This document shows, piece after piece, positions 1-6,468 of a stretch of DNA of 11,671 nt. Each line of letters starts with the position of its first letter. Position 1 is the stretch's first letter. The translations under genes and the position numbers were made by a program. The DNA comes from Pseudomonadota bacterium (GTDB taxonomy: Bacteria > Pseudomonadota > Gammaproteobacteria > Acidithiobacillales > Acidithiobacillaceae), in the NCBI GenBank assembly GCA_021840785.1, contig JAKBXD010000052.1:1-11671 (forward strand), written 5' to 3'. The notes below the pieces were generated by a model. That model was not told the DNA's origin, made no database searches, and worked only from the letters and a program-made list of their open reading frames with translations.

Positions 1-7
1 GGCACTA

Positions 8-202
8 ATGATTATTTTTACGGTACAATTTAAGCATAGTGATCCACCGGGAGACACGTTGCAGGACAAGCGCCCCACGTGGGAGGATGTGCGACATGCA
101 TTGGCACGTATGCCGGCACTGAAAGATTATGAGGATTCGGTAGACGATATACTGTGGGTGCTAGAGGACAATTGGCCGGCGATGTTTCGGGAGAATAACT
201 GA
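8..202 (+). CDS. Small hypothetical protein, 64 aa
   Basis: Not recognised. It is a short acidic, mostly helical protein with no Cys pair and no membrane segment. The ATG is part of a TAATG (6-10), so a stop for an upstream gene outside the window probably overlaps this start, as also happens at 1634-1638. Too little upstream sequence remains to see a ribosome binding site or to exclude a start further left. It is followed by a 33-nt gap and the first zinc-knuckle paralogue. The coding call rests on the co-directional packing and the overlap arrangement only. Confidence 0.6.
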   Translation: MIIFTVQFKHSDPPGDTLQDKRPTWEDVRHALARMPALKDYEDSVDDILWVLEDNWPAMFRENN

Positions 203-235
203 CATTTATTGCGGCGGTGGGGGAGGCTGTGGGCG

Positions 236-670
236 GTGGTTAAGCAAAATCAAAACCGTGGCGACGTCTGCGGGCGATTGAGCGATGCGCTGAGATGGGA
301 ATGGCTGGTGGGGCAAGACGTCTGGGCATATGACGTTCAGGTGTATTGTCCTAATGGCTGTTATGACGTCGGGTCACAGGCATGGTGCTGCACGTGTCAC
401 CGGCTTTTGCGCACGGAGCGAACGCGCGATTTTGTGGACTGGCATGATCCTAAAATCTTGTGGCCGCGCTGGGAGATGTGGGTATCTCGCTGGGTGAAGG
501 GCGCGCATTCGCCTGAGATGCGCGCGCAGCGCACGGCGGCGGTGCGTGGAGTGCTGCAGGACGCGGCCAGCGCGGGCTGGGACGATGATGGCATGACATT
601 TACATGGGCGGTGGCGTTGGCTTGGGACGCATTGTTGGTGAAGATGGCTGAGGAGGCTGCGCCAAGATGA
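236..670 (+). CDS. Zinc-knuckle paralogue A (possible ABA-sandwich-like phage protein), 144 aa
   Basis: One of four diverged paralogues here (with 2766, 3785 and 4200). Residues 38-54 carry Cys38-x3-Cys42-x8-Cys51-x2-Cys54, a likely zinc site. It is followed by DWHDP and PRWEMW, equivalent to the 'PVDW...W.RW' motif of the sister proteins, and by a C-terminal Ala/Trp/Leu helix (TWAVALAWDALL). The GTG at 236 was chosen because GGGGGAGG (219-226) lies 9 nt upstream and because it matches the N-terminal length of the sister proteins. An in-frame TTG at 209 has no good binding site. The overall layout recalls the small phage ABA-sandwich proteins, but that is inferred from memory of family shape. 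The function is unknown. Its stop overlaps the next start (ATGA). Confidence 0.8.
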   Translation: MVKQNQNRGDVCGRLSDALRWEWLVGQDVWAYDVQVYCPNGCYDVGSQAWCCTCHRLLRTERTRDFVDWHDPKILWPRWEMWVSRWVKGAHSPEMRAQRTAAVRGVLQDAASAGWDDDGMTFTWAVALAWDALLVKMAEEAAPR

Positions 671-1017
671 CAGGGCTGTGGCGGATTGTGTTCTGGCTTG
701 TGCCGGGCGCGCTCACGGTGCTGGGGATTCTTGTGCTCATGCAGTTCTGGTCTTGGGTGATTCCGGTGCACTTGCAGGCGCTTTTTCATGTTTTGCAATG
801 GTGGATGACTGCTTGGATAACGATCGTAGGAGTTTGGATGTGGTACATGCTGCTTAAGCTGTGGCCCGCCTGGCGTGGAGGATCCCGTGAGCCCCGGCGC
901 GACCTTGCTACTGAGATCGCACTGGCAGACCTGCATAAATCGGGGCGTCGCATTCCGCCGCGCCCCGGCGAGTCGGCGGCGGACAACCCATTTTGCGATA
1001 AGGGCGACCCGTCATGA
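667..1017 (+). CDS. Two-helix membrane protein with basic tail, 116 aa
   Basis: Two hydrophobic segments, about residues 7-30 and 45-66, are rich in Trp, Leu and Val. They are followed by a polar, Arg-rich tail of about 50 residues that is probably cytoplasmic. AGGAGG at 651-656 precedes the ATG, which overlaps the preceding stop by 4 nt. The topology would allow a holin-like role, but this gene lies more than 6 kb from the lysin and five proteins in the window share the topology, so no function is assigned. Confidence 0.78.
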   Translation: MTGLWRIVFWLVPGALTVLGILVLMQFWSWVIPVHLQALFHVLQWWMTAWITIVGVWMWYMLLKLWPAWRGGSREPRRDLATEIALADLHKSGRRIPPRPGESAADNPFCDKGDPS

Positions 1018-1361
1018 CGGGACGGGACTATGGCACGGAGTGGGAGAGCGTGACCGAGACGCTGCACCATGTGGTGGTGCAGTACGATTGGGAGCGTGAT
1101 ACGTTGGAGGATCGGGCGCGTTTTATCAAGAGCGTGGCAGGCGCGATGGCATCGCTGGAGCTTCGTCCGACTTGGGCGGGGATATGGCTTGTGGATTGGC
1201 TTGTGCCGGGGTTCGATACTGTAGCTGTGGAATTGGAGACGGCAGACATTGAGTATCGATGGATCTTCGATGTTCGGAGATTAGAACCGGCATTGATTGG
1301 GATTCAATGGAGAGTGAAGGCAGGCTGTATTCGTGACTGGGCTAACCGATATTTTACGTAG
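1014..1361 (+). CDS. Hypothetical protein, 115 aa
   Basis: Not recognised. It is soluble, with an acidic N-terminus (TEWESVTET), a helical middle and an alternating hydrophobic C-terminal half rich in Trp and Arg that suggests an alpha/beta fold. There are no CxxC motifs. The ATG overlaps the preceding stop by 4 nt (ATGA at 1014-1017), and AAGGG lies about 9 nt upstream. The stop is TAG. Confidence 0.72.
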   Translation: MTGRDYGTEWESVTETLHHVVVQYDWERDTLEDRARFIKSVAGAMASLELRPTWAGIWLVDWLVPGFDTVAVELETADIEYRWIFDVRRLEPALIGIQWRVKAGCIRDWANRYFT

Positions 1362-1384
1362 GTGTTTTGGAGGGAGGATTAATA

Positions 1385-1636
1385 ATGGCTGACGTTGCAG
1401 TTGCGCCACGTGAGCAGCGTTGTGAAATGTGTGAAACATGTCGCTGGGCAATGAATCGGAGAAAGCATACATTTATAGGGAAGGCGTTTGAAGCGACGTG
1501 TTTTCGGATGCCGCAGGCGCTGCGTGTGGACATGGAGCATTGGTGTGGGGAGTATCAATGGCGGGAGGGGCCGATGTTGAGGCGGCATGATCCGGGAAAT
1601 GATTATTATGAGGGCGAGGAGGAGGATGGGCTATAA
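1385..1636 (+). CDS. Small Cys-rich zinc-binding protein, 83 aa
   Basis: Cysteines at 13, 16, 19, 39 and 54 give CxxCxxC ... CFRMP ... WCGEY. A 'C-x2-C ... C...P ... WCGE(F/Y)' layout is common in small phage and prophage zinc-binding proteins of unknown role, so this is probably a zinc-stabilised mini-domain. The C-terminal 15 residues are strongly acidic (YYEGEEEDG). The ATG at 1385 was chosen because GGAGGGAGGA (1369-1378) sits 6 nt upstream. An in-frame TTG at 1367 would place the binding site inside the gene. The stop overlaps the next ATG (TAATG). Confidence 0.8.
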   Translation: MADVAVAPREQRCEMCETCRWAMNRRKHTFIGKAFEATCFRMPQALRVDMEHWCGEYQWREGPMLRRHDPGNDYYEGEEEDGL

Positions 1637-1911
1637 TGTGGTGGCATCAGCGGCGACCTGTGAAGAAACCTGACGTGGTGTATCCGCATGGCTATGGGCG
1701 TACAGCCTGTCCGTTTTGCGGCGTTGCGAAGACGTGGGGTGTAATTTCACATGAGTGGGCGCGTTGGCAGCCATGTATTAAGTCATGTACGTCTGATCAC
1801 AGGCCGTGGGGGAGGTGTCGTGGTTTGGATACTCCGCATGTGCATCTGGCATGCACGAGTTGCTGGAACGAATGGCTGACGGAGATTGCGGAGAGGAAAG
1901 GGGATGTCTGA
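1636..1911 (+). CDS. Cys/His-rich putative zinc protein, 91 aa
   Basis: It contains CPFCG (25-28), Cys47, Cys51, Cys61 and a second pair CTSC (73-76), with several His residues between (39, 55, 68, 70). The paired CxxC motifs suggest one zinc ribbon or treble-clef-like site, possibly two. It has a basic N-terminus (HQRRPVKK). The start overlaps the previous stop, and GAGGAGGAGG (1617-1626) lies 9 nt upstream. No family was recognised. It may act as a nucleic-acid or protein adaptor, but nothing in the sequence proves that. Confidence 0.75.
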   Translation: MWWHQRRPVKKPDVVYPHGYGRTACPFCGVAKTWGVISHEWARWQPCIKSCTSDHRPWGRCRGLDTPHVHLACTSCWNEWLTEIAERKGDV

Positions 1912-1913
1912 TT

Positions 1914-2093
1914 GTGGAACACTATCCACGCTATGGACCGAGCGGTGGGACGGTGTGGCTATACGCGATGTGTTTTGTAGTCGCGCTGACGAGCTTTGTG
2001 TTGGGGCTGACGACGGGGTTTGAGGGCTGGTTCATCGTGACGCTGATAGCGGTGATTGTGTGGGCGGCGTTTGGCTATGGCTCGTTCGAGTAG
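1914..2093 (+). CDS. Two-helix small membrane protein, 59 aa
   Basis: Predicted membrane helices lie at about residues 13-33 and 36-56, joined by a very short turn (TGFEG), with almost no soluble part. The GTG at 1914 was chosen: AGGAAAGGGG (1894-1903) lies 10 nt upstream and the preceding gene ends at 1911. An upstream in-frame ATG at 1806 would run through most of the preceding zinc protein and is unlikely. A hairpin-type membrane protein of this size could be a holin or a membrane regulator, but no family was recognised. Confidence 0.7.
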   Translation: MEHYPRYGPSGGTVWLYAMCFVVALTSFVLGLTTGFEGWFIVTLIAVIVWAAFGYGSFE

Positions 2094-2114
2094 ACGGAAG
2101 GAAGCGGTAATCAT

Positions 2115-2306
2115 ATGATCAATGACAGCGTATGGCGTTGGTTTTCATTAAGTGTGCAAGGGCTCTTGACGTTGATGGTGGCCAATACGATTTGGCAGTT
2201 GTGGCAGGCGGGACATTTTGTAAGTTTGCAGGTTTTAATTACAGTGGCGATGCTGATTTGTTATGGGCTGACGTGGGGGTTGTGGCGAGATGCGCAAAGG
2301 GGGTGA
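2115..2306 (+). CDS. Two-helix small membrane protein, 63 aa
   Basis: Hydrophobic segments at about residues 8-30 and 35-57 are joined by QAGHF and end in a charged RDAQRG tail. GGAAGGAAG at 2096-2104 gives a clear ribosome binding site about 10 nt before the ATG. It sits directly after another two-helix protein. The two share topology but no obvious sequence identity, so they may be functional partners rather than recent duplicates. No family was recognised. Confidence 0.7.
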   Translation: MINDSVWRWFSLSVQGLLTLMVANTIWQLWQAGHFVSLQVLITVAMLICYGLTWGLWRDAQRG

Positions 2307-2311
2307 GGCGA

Positions 2312-2533
2312 ATGGCGCGGGCGTGGGTATGCGATCATTGTAATGTGGTGATTCCGGATAATAAAAATGTCTTTCAATACCGAGTCAGCCGAAAAGATGC
2401 GGGTCAAGGGATGTTTGAGTATATAACGCGAGATCGGACGTTGTGCACGAATTGTATGGCGATCGAGTTGCCGGAAGTAGATCCAAATTGTAGACCGTCG
2501 TGGTTTGCGCGTTTGATGACGCCGCGGCCGTAG
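2312..2533 (+). CDS. CxxC-x34-CxxC zinc-ribbon-like protein, 73 aa
   Basis: CDHC at 7-10 and CTNC at 45-48 bracket a beta-rich segment (FQYRVSRKD ... FEYITRD). This matches the general phage pattern 'CDxC ... (H/L)LCxxC' of small zinc-binding proteins. The genes at 6091 and 6469 show the same arrangement. The ATG at 2312 is supported by AAAGGGGGTGAGG (2297-2309) immediately upstream and by its position 5 nt after the previous stop. Longer in-frame upstream starts would overlap the whole preceding membrane gene. Confidence 0.75.
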   Translation: MARAWVCDHCNVVIPDNKNVFQYRVSRKDAGQGMFEYITRDRTLCTNCMAIELPEVDPNCRPSWFARLMTPRP

Positions 2534-2535
2534 CT

Positions 2536-2754
2536 ATGAAGCGGCTGGTGGCGTGGTGGGCACGAGGCATTCAGGATCCGCGAAAGTATGGGCGAGGACC
2601 GTATTTGGTGTTGTTGCTAGCGGGAATCTTAAGTATGATTGGTATGCATAGCTGGGTGGGGATGGGCTGGCCGGAGAGTGCAGCCTATGGCGGATTGGCG
2701 GCCTATGGCGTGGACTGGTTGTTCATGTGTGGCATTGATCTGTGGAAGCGTTAG
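2536..2754 (+). CDS. Two-helix small membrane protein, 72 aa
   Basis: A basic N-terminus (MKRLVAWWARG ... RKYGRG) is followed by a hydrophobic stretch at about 22-42 and a weaker one at about 47-67, ending in a charged WKR. The ATG at 2536 starts 2 nt after the preceding TAG. No good binding site is visible, so translation is probably coupled to the upstream gene. An in-frame GTG at 2500 also lacks a binding site. No family was recognised. Confidence 0.62.
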   Translation: MKRLVAWWARGIQDPRKYGRGPYLVLLLAGILSMIGMHSWVGMGWPESAAYGGLAAYGVDWLFMCGIDLWKR

Positions 2755-2765
2755 GAGGGGTAGTG

Positions 2766-3254
2766 ATGGATGGGCGAGCAGCAATTTTTGAGACGCTGAG
2801 TGAGATGTTATGTCCAGTGTTAGGTGAGGCGTTGGTGTACGAGCCGGCGCGATTTTGCCCGTATGGGCATGAGAACTGGGACGAAGAGTGTGTGGGGATT
2901 GAATCACAGATTCATGAAGTCTGCGTGACGTGTGCGATTAATGCCAATGAAGATCTACGCATTGATGATCCGCGGTGGGATGATCCGGCGTGGCATCCGG
3001 AATGGCGCATTGCACGGGGCGAGCCGGTGGATTGGGACGATGCGGGAATTTTTTGGCGCTTGTGGGATCGTTGGTTAGCGGCGACGAAATGTATGGTAGA
3101 ATTAAAGGCGTGGACAGATGGAAAGTTGCAGTGGGCGTCTGTAACAGGCAATAATGTGCGATCGACTATGTCGGCGGATAGTACGACTGGGGCAGTGGCG
3201 TCGGCGTGGGCGGATTGGCTGAGCTTGGGAGGGTGGCATGCGCCTGGCGTATGA
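2766..3254 (+). CDS. Zinc-knuckle paralogue B, 162 aa
   Basis: This is the closest relative of the gene at 4200. Shared blocks are LGEALVY, then Cys31-x3-His35-x17-Cys53-x2-Cys56 (the same spacing as its sister), then EWRIARGEPVDW and a Trp pair (LWDRW), and an Ala/Trp C-terminal helix (AVASAWADWL). It is probably a soluble zinc-stabilised protein. The layout resembles phage ABA-sandwich proteins, though that assignment is tentative. The ATG at 2766 follows AGGAGGGG (2753-2760) by 5 nt. The GTG at 2763 would be too close. The 3' end overlaps the next membrane-protein gene by 17 nt. Confidence 0.82.
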   Translation: MDGRAAIFETLSEMLCPVLGEALVYEPARFCPYGHENWDEECVGIESQIHEVCVTCAINANEDLRIDDPRWDDPAWHPEWRIARGEPVDWDDAGIFWRLWDRWLAATKCMVELKAWTDGKLQWASVTGNNVRSTMSADSTTGAVASAWADWLSLGGWHAPGV

Positions 3255-3453
3255 GGCGGTGGGGGCCTTATGGATGCTGGCGGGGTGCGCGGCGGCGGTT
3301 GTGGGTTGGCGGCAAAATAAACAGTTGACGAGTAACTACGTTAGGTATGGGGAACTTGGGGCAGCGTACAGCTGGGGGGTTTTGGCAGTGTTTGGCGTCA
3401 TGATAGCCTTGGTTGCGGCGACCGTGTTGGTGGTCAATCTTGCCGGAGGCTAA
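3238..3453 (+). CDS. Two-helix small membrane protein, 71 aa
   Basis: Helices at about residues 4-24 and 45-68 are separated by a polar loop of about 20 residues (WRQNKQLTSNYVRYGE). The longer, charged loop sets it apart from the other two-helix proteins in the window. It starts inside the end of the preceding gene (17-nt overlap), with GGGAGGG at 3227-3233 as binding site. It could be a holin by topology alone. No family was recognised. Confidence 0.72.
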   Translation: MRLAYEAVGALWMLAGCAAAVVGWRQNKQLTSNYVRYGELGAAYSWGVLAVFGVMIALVAATVLVVNLAGG

Positions 3454-3454
3454 G

Positions 3455-3781
3455 ATGCATCTTACCGATGAAGAATTGCATCGGCTGCACTTGCTGGCGT
3501 TGATGTGGAAACGCTATGCCGATCATTCCGTTGCGGCGGCGGCTGACGATATTGGGCGAGCGGCGGAAGAAGCGCAAACATTTCGACATGCGTTGGAAGA
3601 GATTTGTGCGCAATCCAGCAATGCGCATAATCGTCGGCATCTTCCGCCGGGCGTGATTCCCTTGTTTCCTAATGAGGCGTTGGACAGTTATCAATTCGGA
3701 TTTTTTAAGGGTTTGTTTTTTGCCGCAGAGATTGCGCGTAAGGCGTTAGCGATTGGTAGCATTGCGAGAGGCGGGGAATAG
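3455..3781 (+). CDS. Hypothetical helical protein, 108 aa
   Basis: Not recognised. The N-terminal 60 residues are strongly helical (DEELHRLHLLAL, AAEEAQTFRHALEEI). A Pro-containing linker (HLPPGVIPLFP) is followed by an aromatic/alanine helix (FGFFKGLFFAAEIARKALAIG) that is amphipathic or membrane-associated. The ATG at 3455 follows the previous stop by 1 nt, with GGAGG (3445-3449) about 5 nt upstream. No catalytic motif is visible. Confidence 0.72.
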   Translation: MHLTDEELHRLHLLALMWKRYADHSVAAAADDIGRAAEEAQTFRHALEEICAQSSNAHNRRHLPPGVIPLFPNEALDSYQFGFFKGLFFAAEIARKALAIGSIARGGE

Positions 3782-3784
3782 CTG

Positions 3785-4180
3785 ATGGGCACGGATTGGA
3801 GTCGTTTGGCGGATGCGTTGATTGCTGAAGGCGTGGCCGTAGGCCGCGTGTATAAGTTGCCGACTTTTGAGGGGTGCGGCGATTCGCATTGTCCCCAGTG
3901 TCGTGGGATGTGGGCGCATTTGGAACGTGACGGGCGAGAACCGCGTGATTTGGCGGATCCTGCCGTGATTTTTTGGTTAGCGGAGGATTGGCGGGAGCGT
4001 GATTCGTATAACCGCACTTATGAAGTGCATTCTGCCCGCGTTCGAGGGGAGTATGTGGCGGCGTGGGCGTTTGTGGCGGATGAGGCTAAGGGATTCCAAT
4101 CGGGAGCAGAAGCGGTGGATTATCGGGACTCTATGAGTGAGGCTTTGGCGCGCGCGCTGTTGGCGTGGGCGATGGACTAA
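3785..4180 (+). CDS. Zinc-knuckle paralogue C, compact form, 131 aa
   Basis: This is a member of the four-gene paralogue family. Residues 31-39 read CGDSHCPQC, so the Cys-x3-His half and the Cys-x2-Cys half are directly adjacent, without the 17-residue loop of paralogues B and D. It continues with EPRDLADPAVIFW (the equivalent of 'EPVDWDD..IFW') and ends in the helix EALARALLAWA, which most resembles the C-terminus of phage ABA-sandwich proteins. It follows the previous gene by 3 nt and precedes paralogue D by 19 nt. The function is unknown. Confidence 0.8.
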   Translation: MGTDWSRLADALIAEGVAVGRVYKLPTFEGCGDSHCPQCRGMWAHLERDGREPRDLADPAVIFWLAEDWRERDSYNRTYEVHSARVRGEYVAAWAFVADEAKGFQSGAEAVDYRDSMSEALARALLAWAMD

Positions 4181-4199
4181 CACAATCCGGAGGTGTGTG

Positions 4200-4745
4200 G
4201 TGGCGACGATTGAACGAGCGCATTTGCATGCGCAGCTAAGTCAGGCGTTGGAAGCGAGTTTGGGCGAAGCGTGGGTCTATAACCCGGTAGAGGCGTGTTT
4301 GGCTGGGCATGAGACTAGGGATCCTGAATACGGTACTTACGAGAGCGCGATAGGTGAGTTGTGTGCGGAGTGTGTGTCTGACGCGGTGTGGCGAGATTAT
4401 ACGATTAGCGACGATAAACCGTATGATCCCGAAGCGTTTATGGCGCGGTATGATGAAGTCAAGGCACATGCGCCGGCGGAATGGCGGATTGGGCGGGGGG
4501 AGCCGGTGAATTGGGATGCGTGGGACGTGCTTGGACCGCGATGGGAGCGTTGGACGAATATGCAAATGAAGGACGATGTCATTGCGATGGCATGTGAACA
4601 TCGTACACAGGGTGCACGTCCGTGGACGGTCTGCATTGATGGCATTTGTGCGTTGGGAGAGACGTTGCCGCGGGCGTGGGTGGCAGCGTGGATTGATTAT
4701 TTGGAGGATCGTGCGGAGATGGAGGCTAACCATGACGATCGGTGA
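4200..4745 (+). CDS. Zinc-knuckle paralogue D, 181 aa
   Basis: It is a sister of the gene at 2766, with LGEAWVYNP, Cys33-x3-His37-x17-Cys55-x2-Cys58, EWRIGRGEPVNW, PRWERW, and a C-terminal Ala/Trp helix (AWVAAWIDYLED). An acidic insertion of about 15 residues (SDDKPYDPEAFMARYDEV) lies between the zinc knuckle and EWRI and is absent from the other copies. A GTG start at 4200 is preferred because CCGGAGG (4187-4193) is 6 nt upstream. The GTG at 4197 is also possible. The end overlaps the next gene by 14 nt. The function is unknown. Confidence 0.82.
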   Translation: MATIERAHLHAQLSQALEASLGEAWVYNPVEACLAGHETRDPEYGTYESAIGELCAECVSDAVWRDYTISDDKPYDPEAFMARYDEVKAHAPAEWRIGRGEPVNWDAWDVLGPRWERWTNMQMKDDVIAMACEHRTQGARPWTVCIDGICALGETLPRAWVAAWIDYLEDRAEMEANHDDR

Positions 4746-5121
4746 ATTGTTGCGGCGCTTGGCGCCGTTGGATGGGGCGGAGACGTTTGTCATTCCAGAT
4801 GAACGTTACCCCTACCTGACGGGGACGTGGGACAGCTATCGCGGCTTTTATGATGAGTTGATGTTGGTGGGCGGGAAGACCGACGAAGGCTACAATACCG
4901 TTGGAGCATTGGAAGCGCTTTTGAACAGCGCGTTGCGTACAGGGACTATGACGGGCTATAAGGGCGGAGAGTATCCGATCACTCGCCATACCCGTGTGTG
5001 GCTCGCGGAATATGGAGAGAGTAACGGGGCGGTGGTGGGGGCGCCTGTGCACTTGGGCGGGACGTTATACCTTCTGATTGCTGCGCCTGAAGCGGATTTT
5101 GTGCACGAAGACGGCACGTAA
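4732..5121 (+). CDS. Conserved phage hypothetical with SYRG / GYKGGEY motifs, 129 aa
   Basis: It opens with MTIGELLRRL, then has SYRGFYDELML at 35-45, a helical segment (TVGALEALLNSALRTG) and GYKGGEYPITRHTRVWLAEYG at 75-95. This combination (a leading 'L..L' helix, 'S(Y/W)RG.Y.' and 'G.KGG.(Y/F).(M/I)...T.(L/V)W(V/L)A.YG') matches, from memory, a widespread family of conserved hypothetical proteins in phages and prophages with no established function. GGAGG (4721-4725) lies 6 nt upstream. It overlaps the previous gene by 14 nt. Confidence 0.8.
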   Translation: MTIGELLRRLAPLDGAETFVIPDERYPYLTGTWDSYRGFYDELMLVGGKTDEGYNTVGALEALLNSALRTGTMTGYKGGEYPITRHTRVWLAEYGESNGAVVGAPVHLGGTLYLLIAAPEADFVHEDGT

Positions 5122-5138
5122 AAGGCGGCGTGACGGGC

Positions 5139-5762
5139 ATGAGCAAGACACCGATTAGGCTTTGGGATTTGATTGAAAAGACGCCGTCGCCGAACCCTGT
5201 CTATGACTACAGCGGGCGGTGGGCGTTGCCGCAGGAGACGCTGTGTTTGACGTGTGGGCGGAGCGATGGCTGGGTGGCGGATCAGTGTAGTTATAAATAT
5301 TTTGCGATATCGGTGCGTACGTATGACCGTTATTGGTGTAGCTGTGGCGAGGGGCAGTTGAATTATAATACGACAATCTTTCGGCCTATGCGTATGAATG
5401 CGGAACAAACAGCGCATAAGACCGCTTGGGTACAAACAGGTGGGAAGGCGTGGCAAGCGGCCTATGATGCGTGGTGCCAAGCGAAACCTAATACGTATCG
5501 CACGTCTGAGCCGCAGTGGCAGGCGACGTGTAACGCTTGTGGTCGGGCATTAACTCTGTTGCTTGTAGGGATTATGCCGATGGGGCTTTGGGCAAATGCG
5601 TCTGATGACGTTGCATGCTATGAGGCGACGTGCGTATGTCACCGTGTCACTAAAGTGACGGCGATATTGGACCGTAATTTTACGTACGAAGCTGAGATGC
5701 AGCTGTGGGCGGTTTTGGAGCCGCTGTGGCGATTTGAGCCGCTGTGCTGGGTAAAGCCGTGA
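5139..5762 (+). CDS. Protein with two zinc-ribbon-like halves, 207 aa
   Basis: There are two similarly organised Cys clusters. The first is Cys36-x2-Cys39 with Cys67-x-Cys69 (CLTCG ... CSCG). The second is Cys131-x2-Cys134 with Cys165-x-Cys167 (CNACG ... CVCH). Each is about 35 residues long and beta-rich, and they are separated by a helical linker (AEQTAHKTAWVQ). This suggests an internal duplication of a zinc ribbon with an unusual CxC distal knuckle. The ATG at 5139 has AAAGGCGG (5121-5128) about 10 nt upstream. The GTG at 5130 would be too close. No family was recognised. Confidence 0.75.
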   Translation: MSKTPIRLWDLIEKTPSPNPVYDYSGRWALPQETLCLTCGRSDGWVADQCSYKYFAISVRTYDRYWCSCGEGQLNYNTTIFRPMRMNAEQTAHKTAWVQTGGKAWQAAYDAWCQAKPNTYRTSEPQWQATCNACGRALTLLLVGIMPMGLWANASDDVACYEATCVCHRVTKVTAILDRNFTYEAEMQLWAVLEPLWRFEPLCWVKP

Positions 5763-5773
5763 GGAGGCGTGAT

Positions 5774-6094
5774 ATGGCACACATAAGTATGCCTGTGCGC
5801 ACGGATGAAATGTGGAAATGGCTGCGTGAGCATGATAGGTCATTGCCAAAATATGCGGAGAAAGCGCGCATCGATATCAAGTGCGATCATGGAGGCTCGG
5901 GTGTGCTGCATTACTGGCCGAGTGACGGGACGTCTGACGTGGTGCAATTATGGCACGGTGAGCGGTTGGCGATGTTTATTACGCAATGGCAGCTTGTGGG
6001 GTATGAGCACGTATCCTTGTACTTGGATAAAGATTCGTGGTATGTGCGGCTGGAGGGGTCTGGCTTGTTACATCGGCGTTGGGGGAATGGATGA
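5774..6094 (+). CDS. Hypothetical protein, 106 aa
   Basis: Not recognised. The N-terminal 40 residues are helical and charged (DEMWKWLREHDRSLPKYAEKA). The rest is beta-rich and aromatic, with HYWPSDG, VVQLWHGER, VSLYLDKDSWYVRLEG. GAGGAGG (5761-5767) lies 6 nt before the ATG, and the following gene overlaps it by 4 nt. Alternating beta strands with Trp/Tyr loosely recall the downstream array (9272-11671), but the C-terminal helix of that family is absent, so it is not counted as a member. Confidence 0.72.
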   Translation: MAHISMPVRTDEMWKWLREHDRSLPKYAEKARIDIKCDHGGSGVLHYWPSDGTSDVVQLWHGERLAMFITQWQLVGYEHVSLYLDKDSWYVRLEGSGLLHRRWGNG

Positions 6095-6450
6095 TGGGGT
6101 CGAAATGTTATCGTTGCGCCGAGAAGCTGTCTGATGATAAGTATTGGCATATGATTTCTTTTAAGTCGAGGTCTCGGCGTGACGAGCCTTGGGGGGAGCC
6201 TGTTAACCATCTGCTGTGTAGTAACTGTGCTGATTTCATGAAGTCGGCGTTGTATGGTTCATTGACTGATATTACGCTGTTACCGTTTAATGAAAATCTA
6301 TGCCAAAAATGTGGGGCTTTGGAAGCTAATATGCGTTACTGTTCGGGCTGCGCGCAGGCGCGCACAGTGGAACACGTACATCGAGTTTGTGGTCGTTGTG
6401 GATTTTGGTGGCTGGAGGCGGTGTGGGCCGGGGTGCGCGTGGTAGAATAG
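6091..6450 (+). CDS. Multi-CxxC zinc-ribbon protein, 119 aa
   Basis: Five CxxC pairs are present: 6-9 (CYRC), 43-46 (CSNC), 71-74 (CQKC), 84-87 (CSGC) and 100-103 (CGRC). The first two pairs bracket a 33-residue beta segment, as in the gene at 2312. The third and fourth form a compact short ribbon, and the last pair could combine with His95 or His97. At least two zinc sites are therefore likely. ATG-ATG occurs at 6091 and 6094; the first overlaps the previous stop by 4 nt. It is probably a nucleic-acid or protein-binding adaptor, by analogy only. Confidence 0.76.
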   Translation: MMGSKCYRCAEKLSDDKYWHMISFKSRSRRDEPWGEPVNHLLCSNCADFMKSALYGSLTDITLLPFNENLCQKCGALEANMRYCSGCAQARTVEHVHRVCGRCGFWWLEAVWAGVRVVE

Positions 6451-6468
6451 TGCGGGAGGAGGGGCGGA

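Noticed and set aside
209..235. TTG start at 209 for the first zinc-knuckle gene
   Set aside because: It has no binding site at suitable spacing, while the GTG at 236 has GGGGGAGG 9 nt upstream and fits the N-terminal length of its sister genes.
4236..4793. Open frame of 185 codons on the - strand
   Set aside because: It is a shadow of zinc-knuckle paralogue D, with an Arg/Pro-rich product, no plausible binding site, and a + strand family match in the other frame.
5645..5660. Small inverted repeat GTCACT/AGTGAC
   Set aside because: It has a 6-bp stem with a 2-nt loop inside a coding region and no T tract, so it is not a supported terminator.
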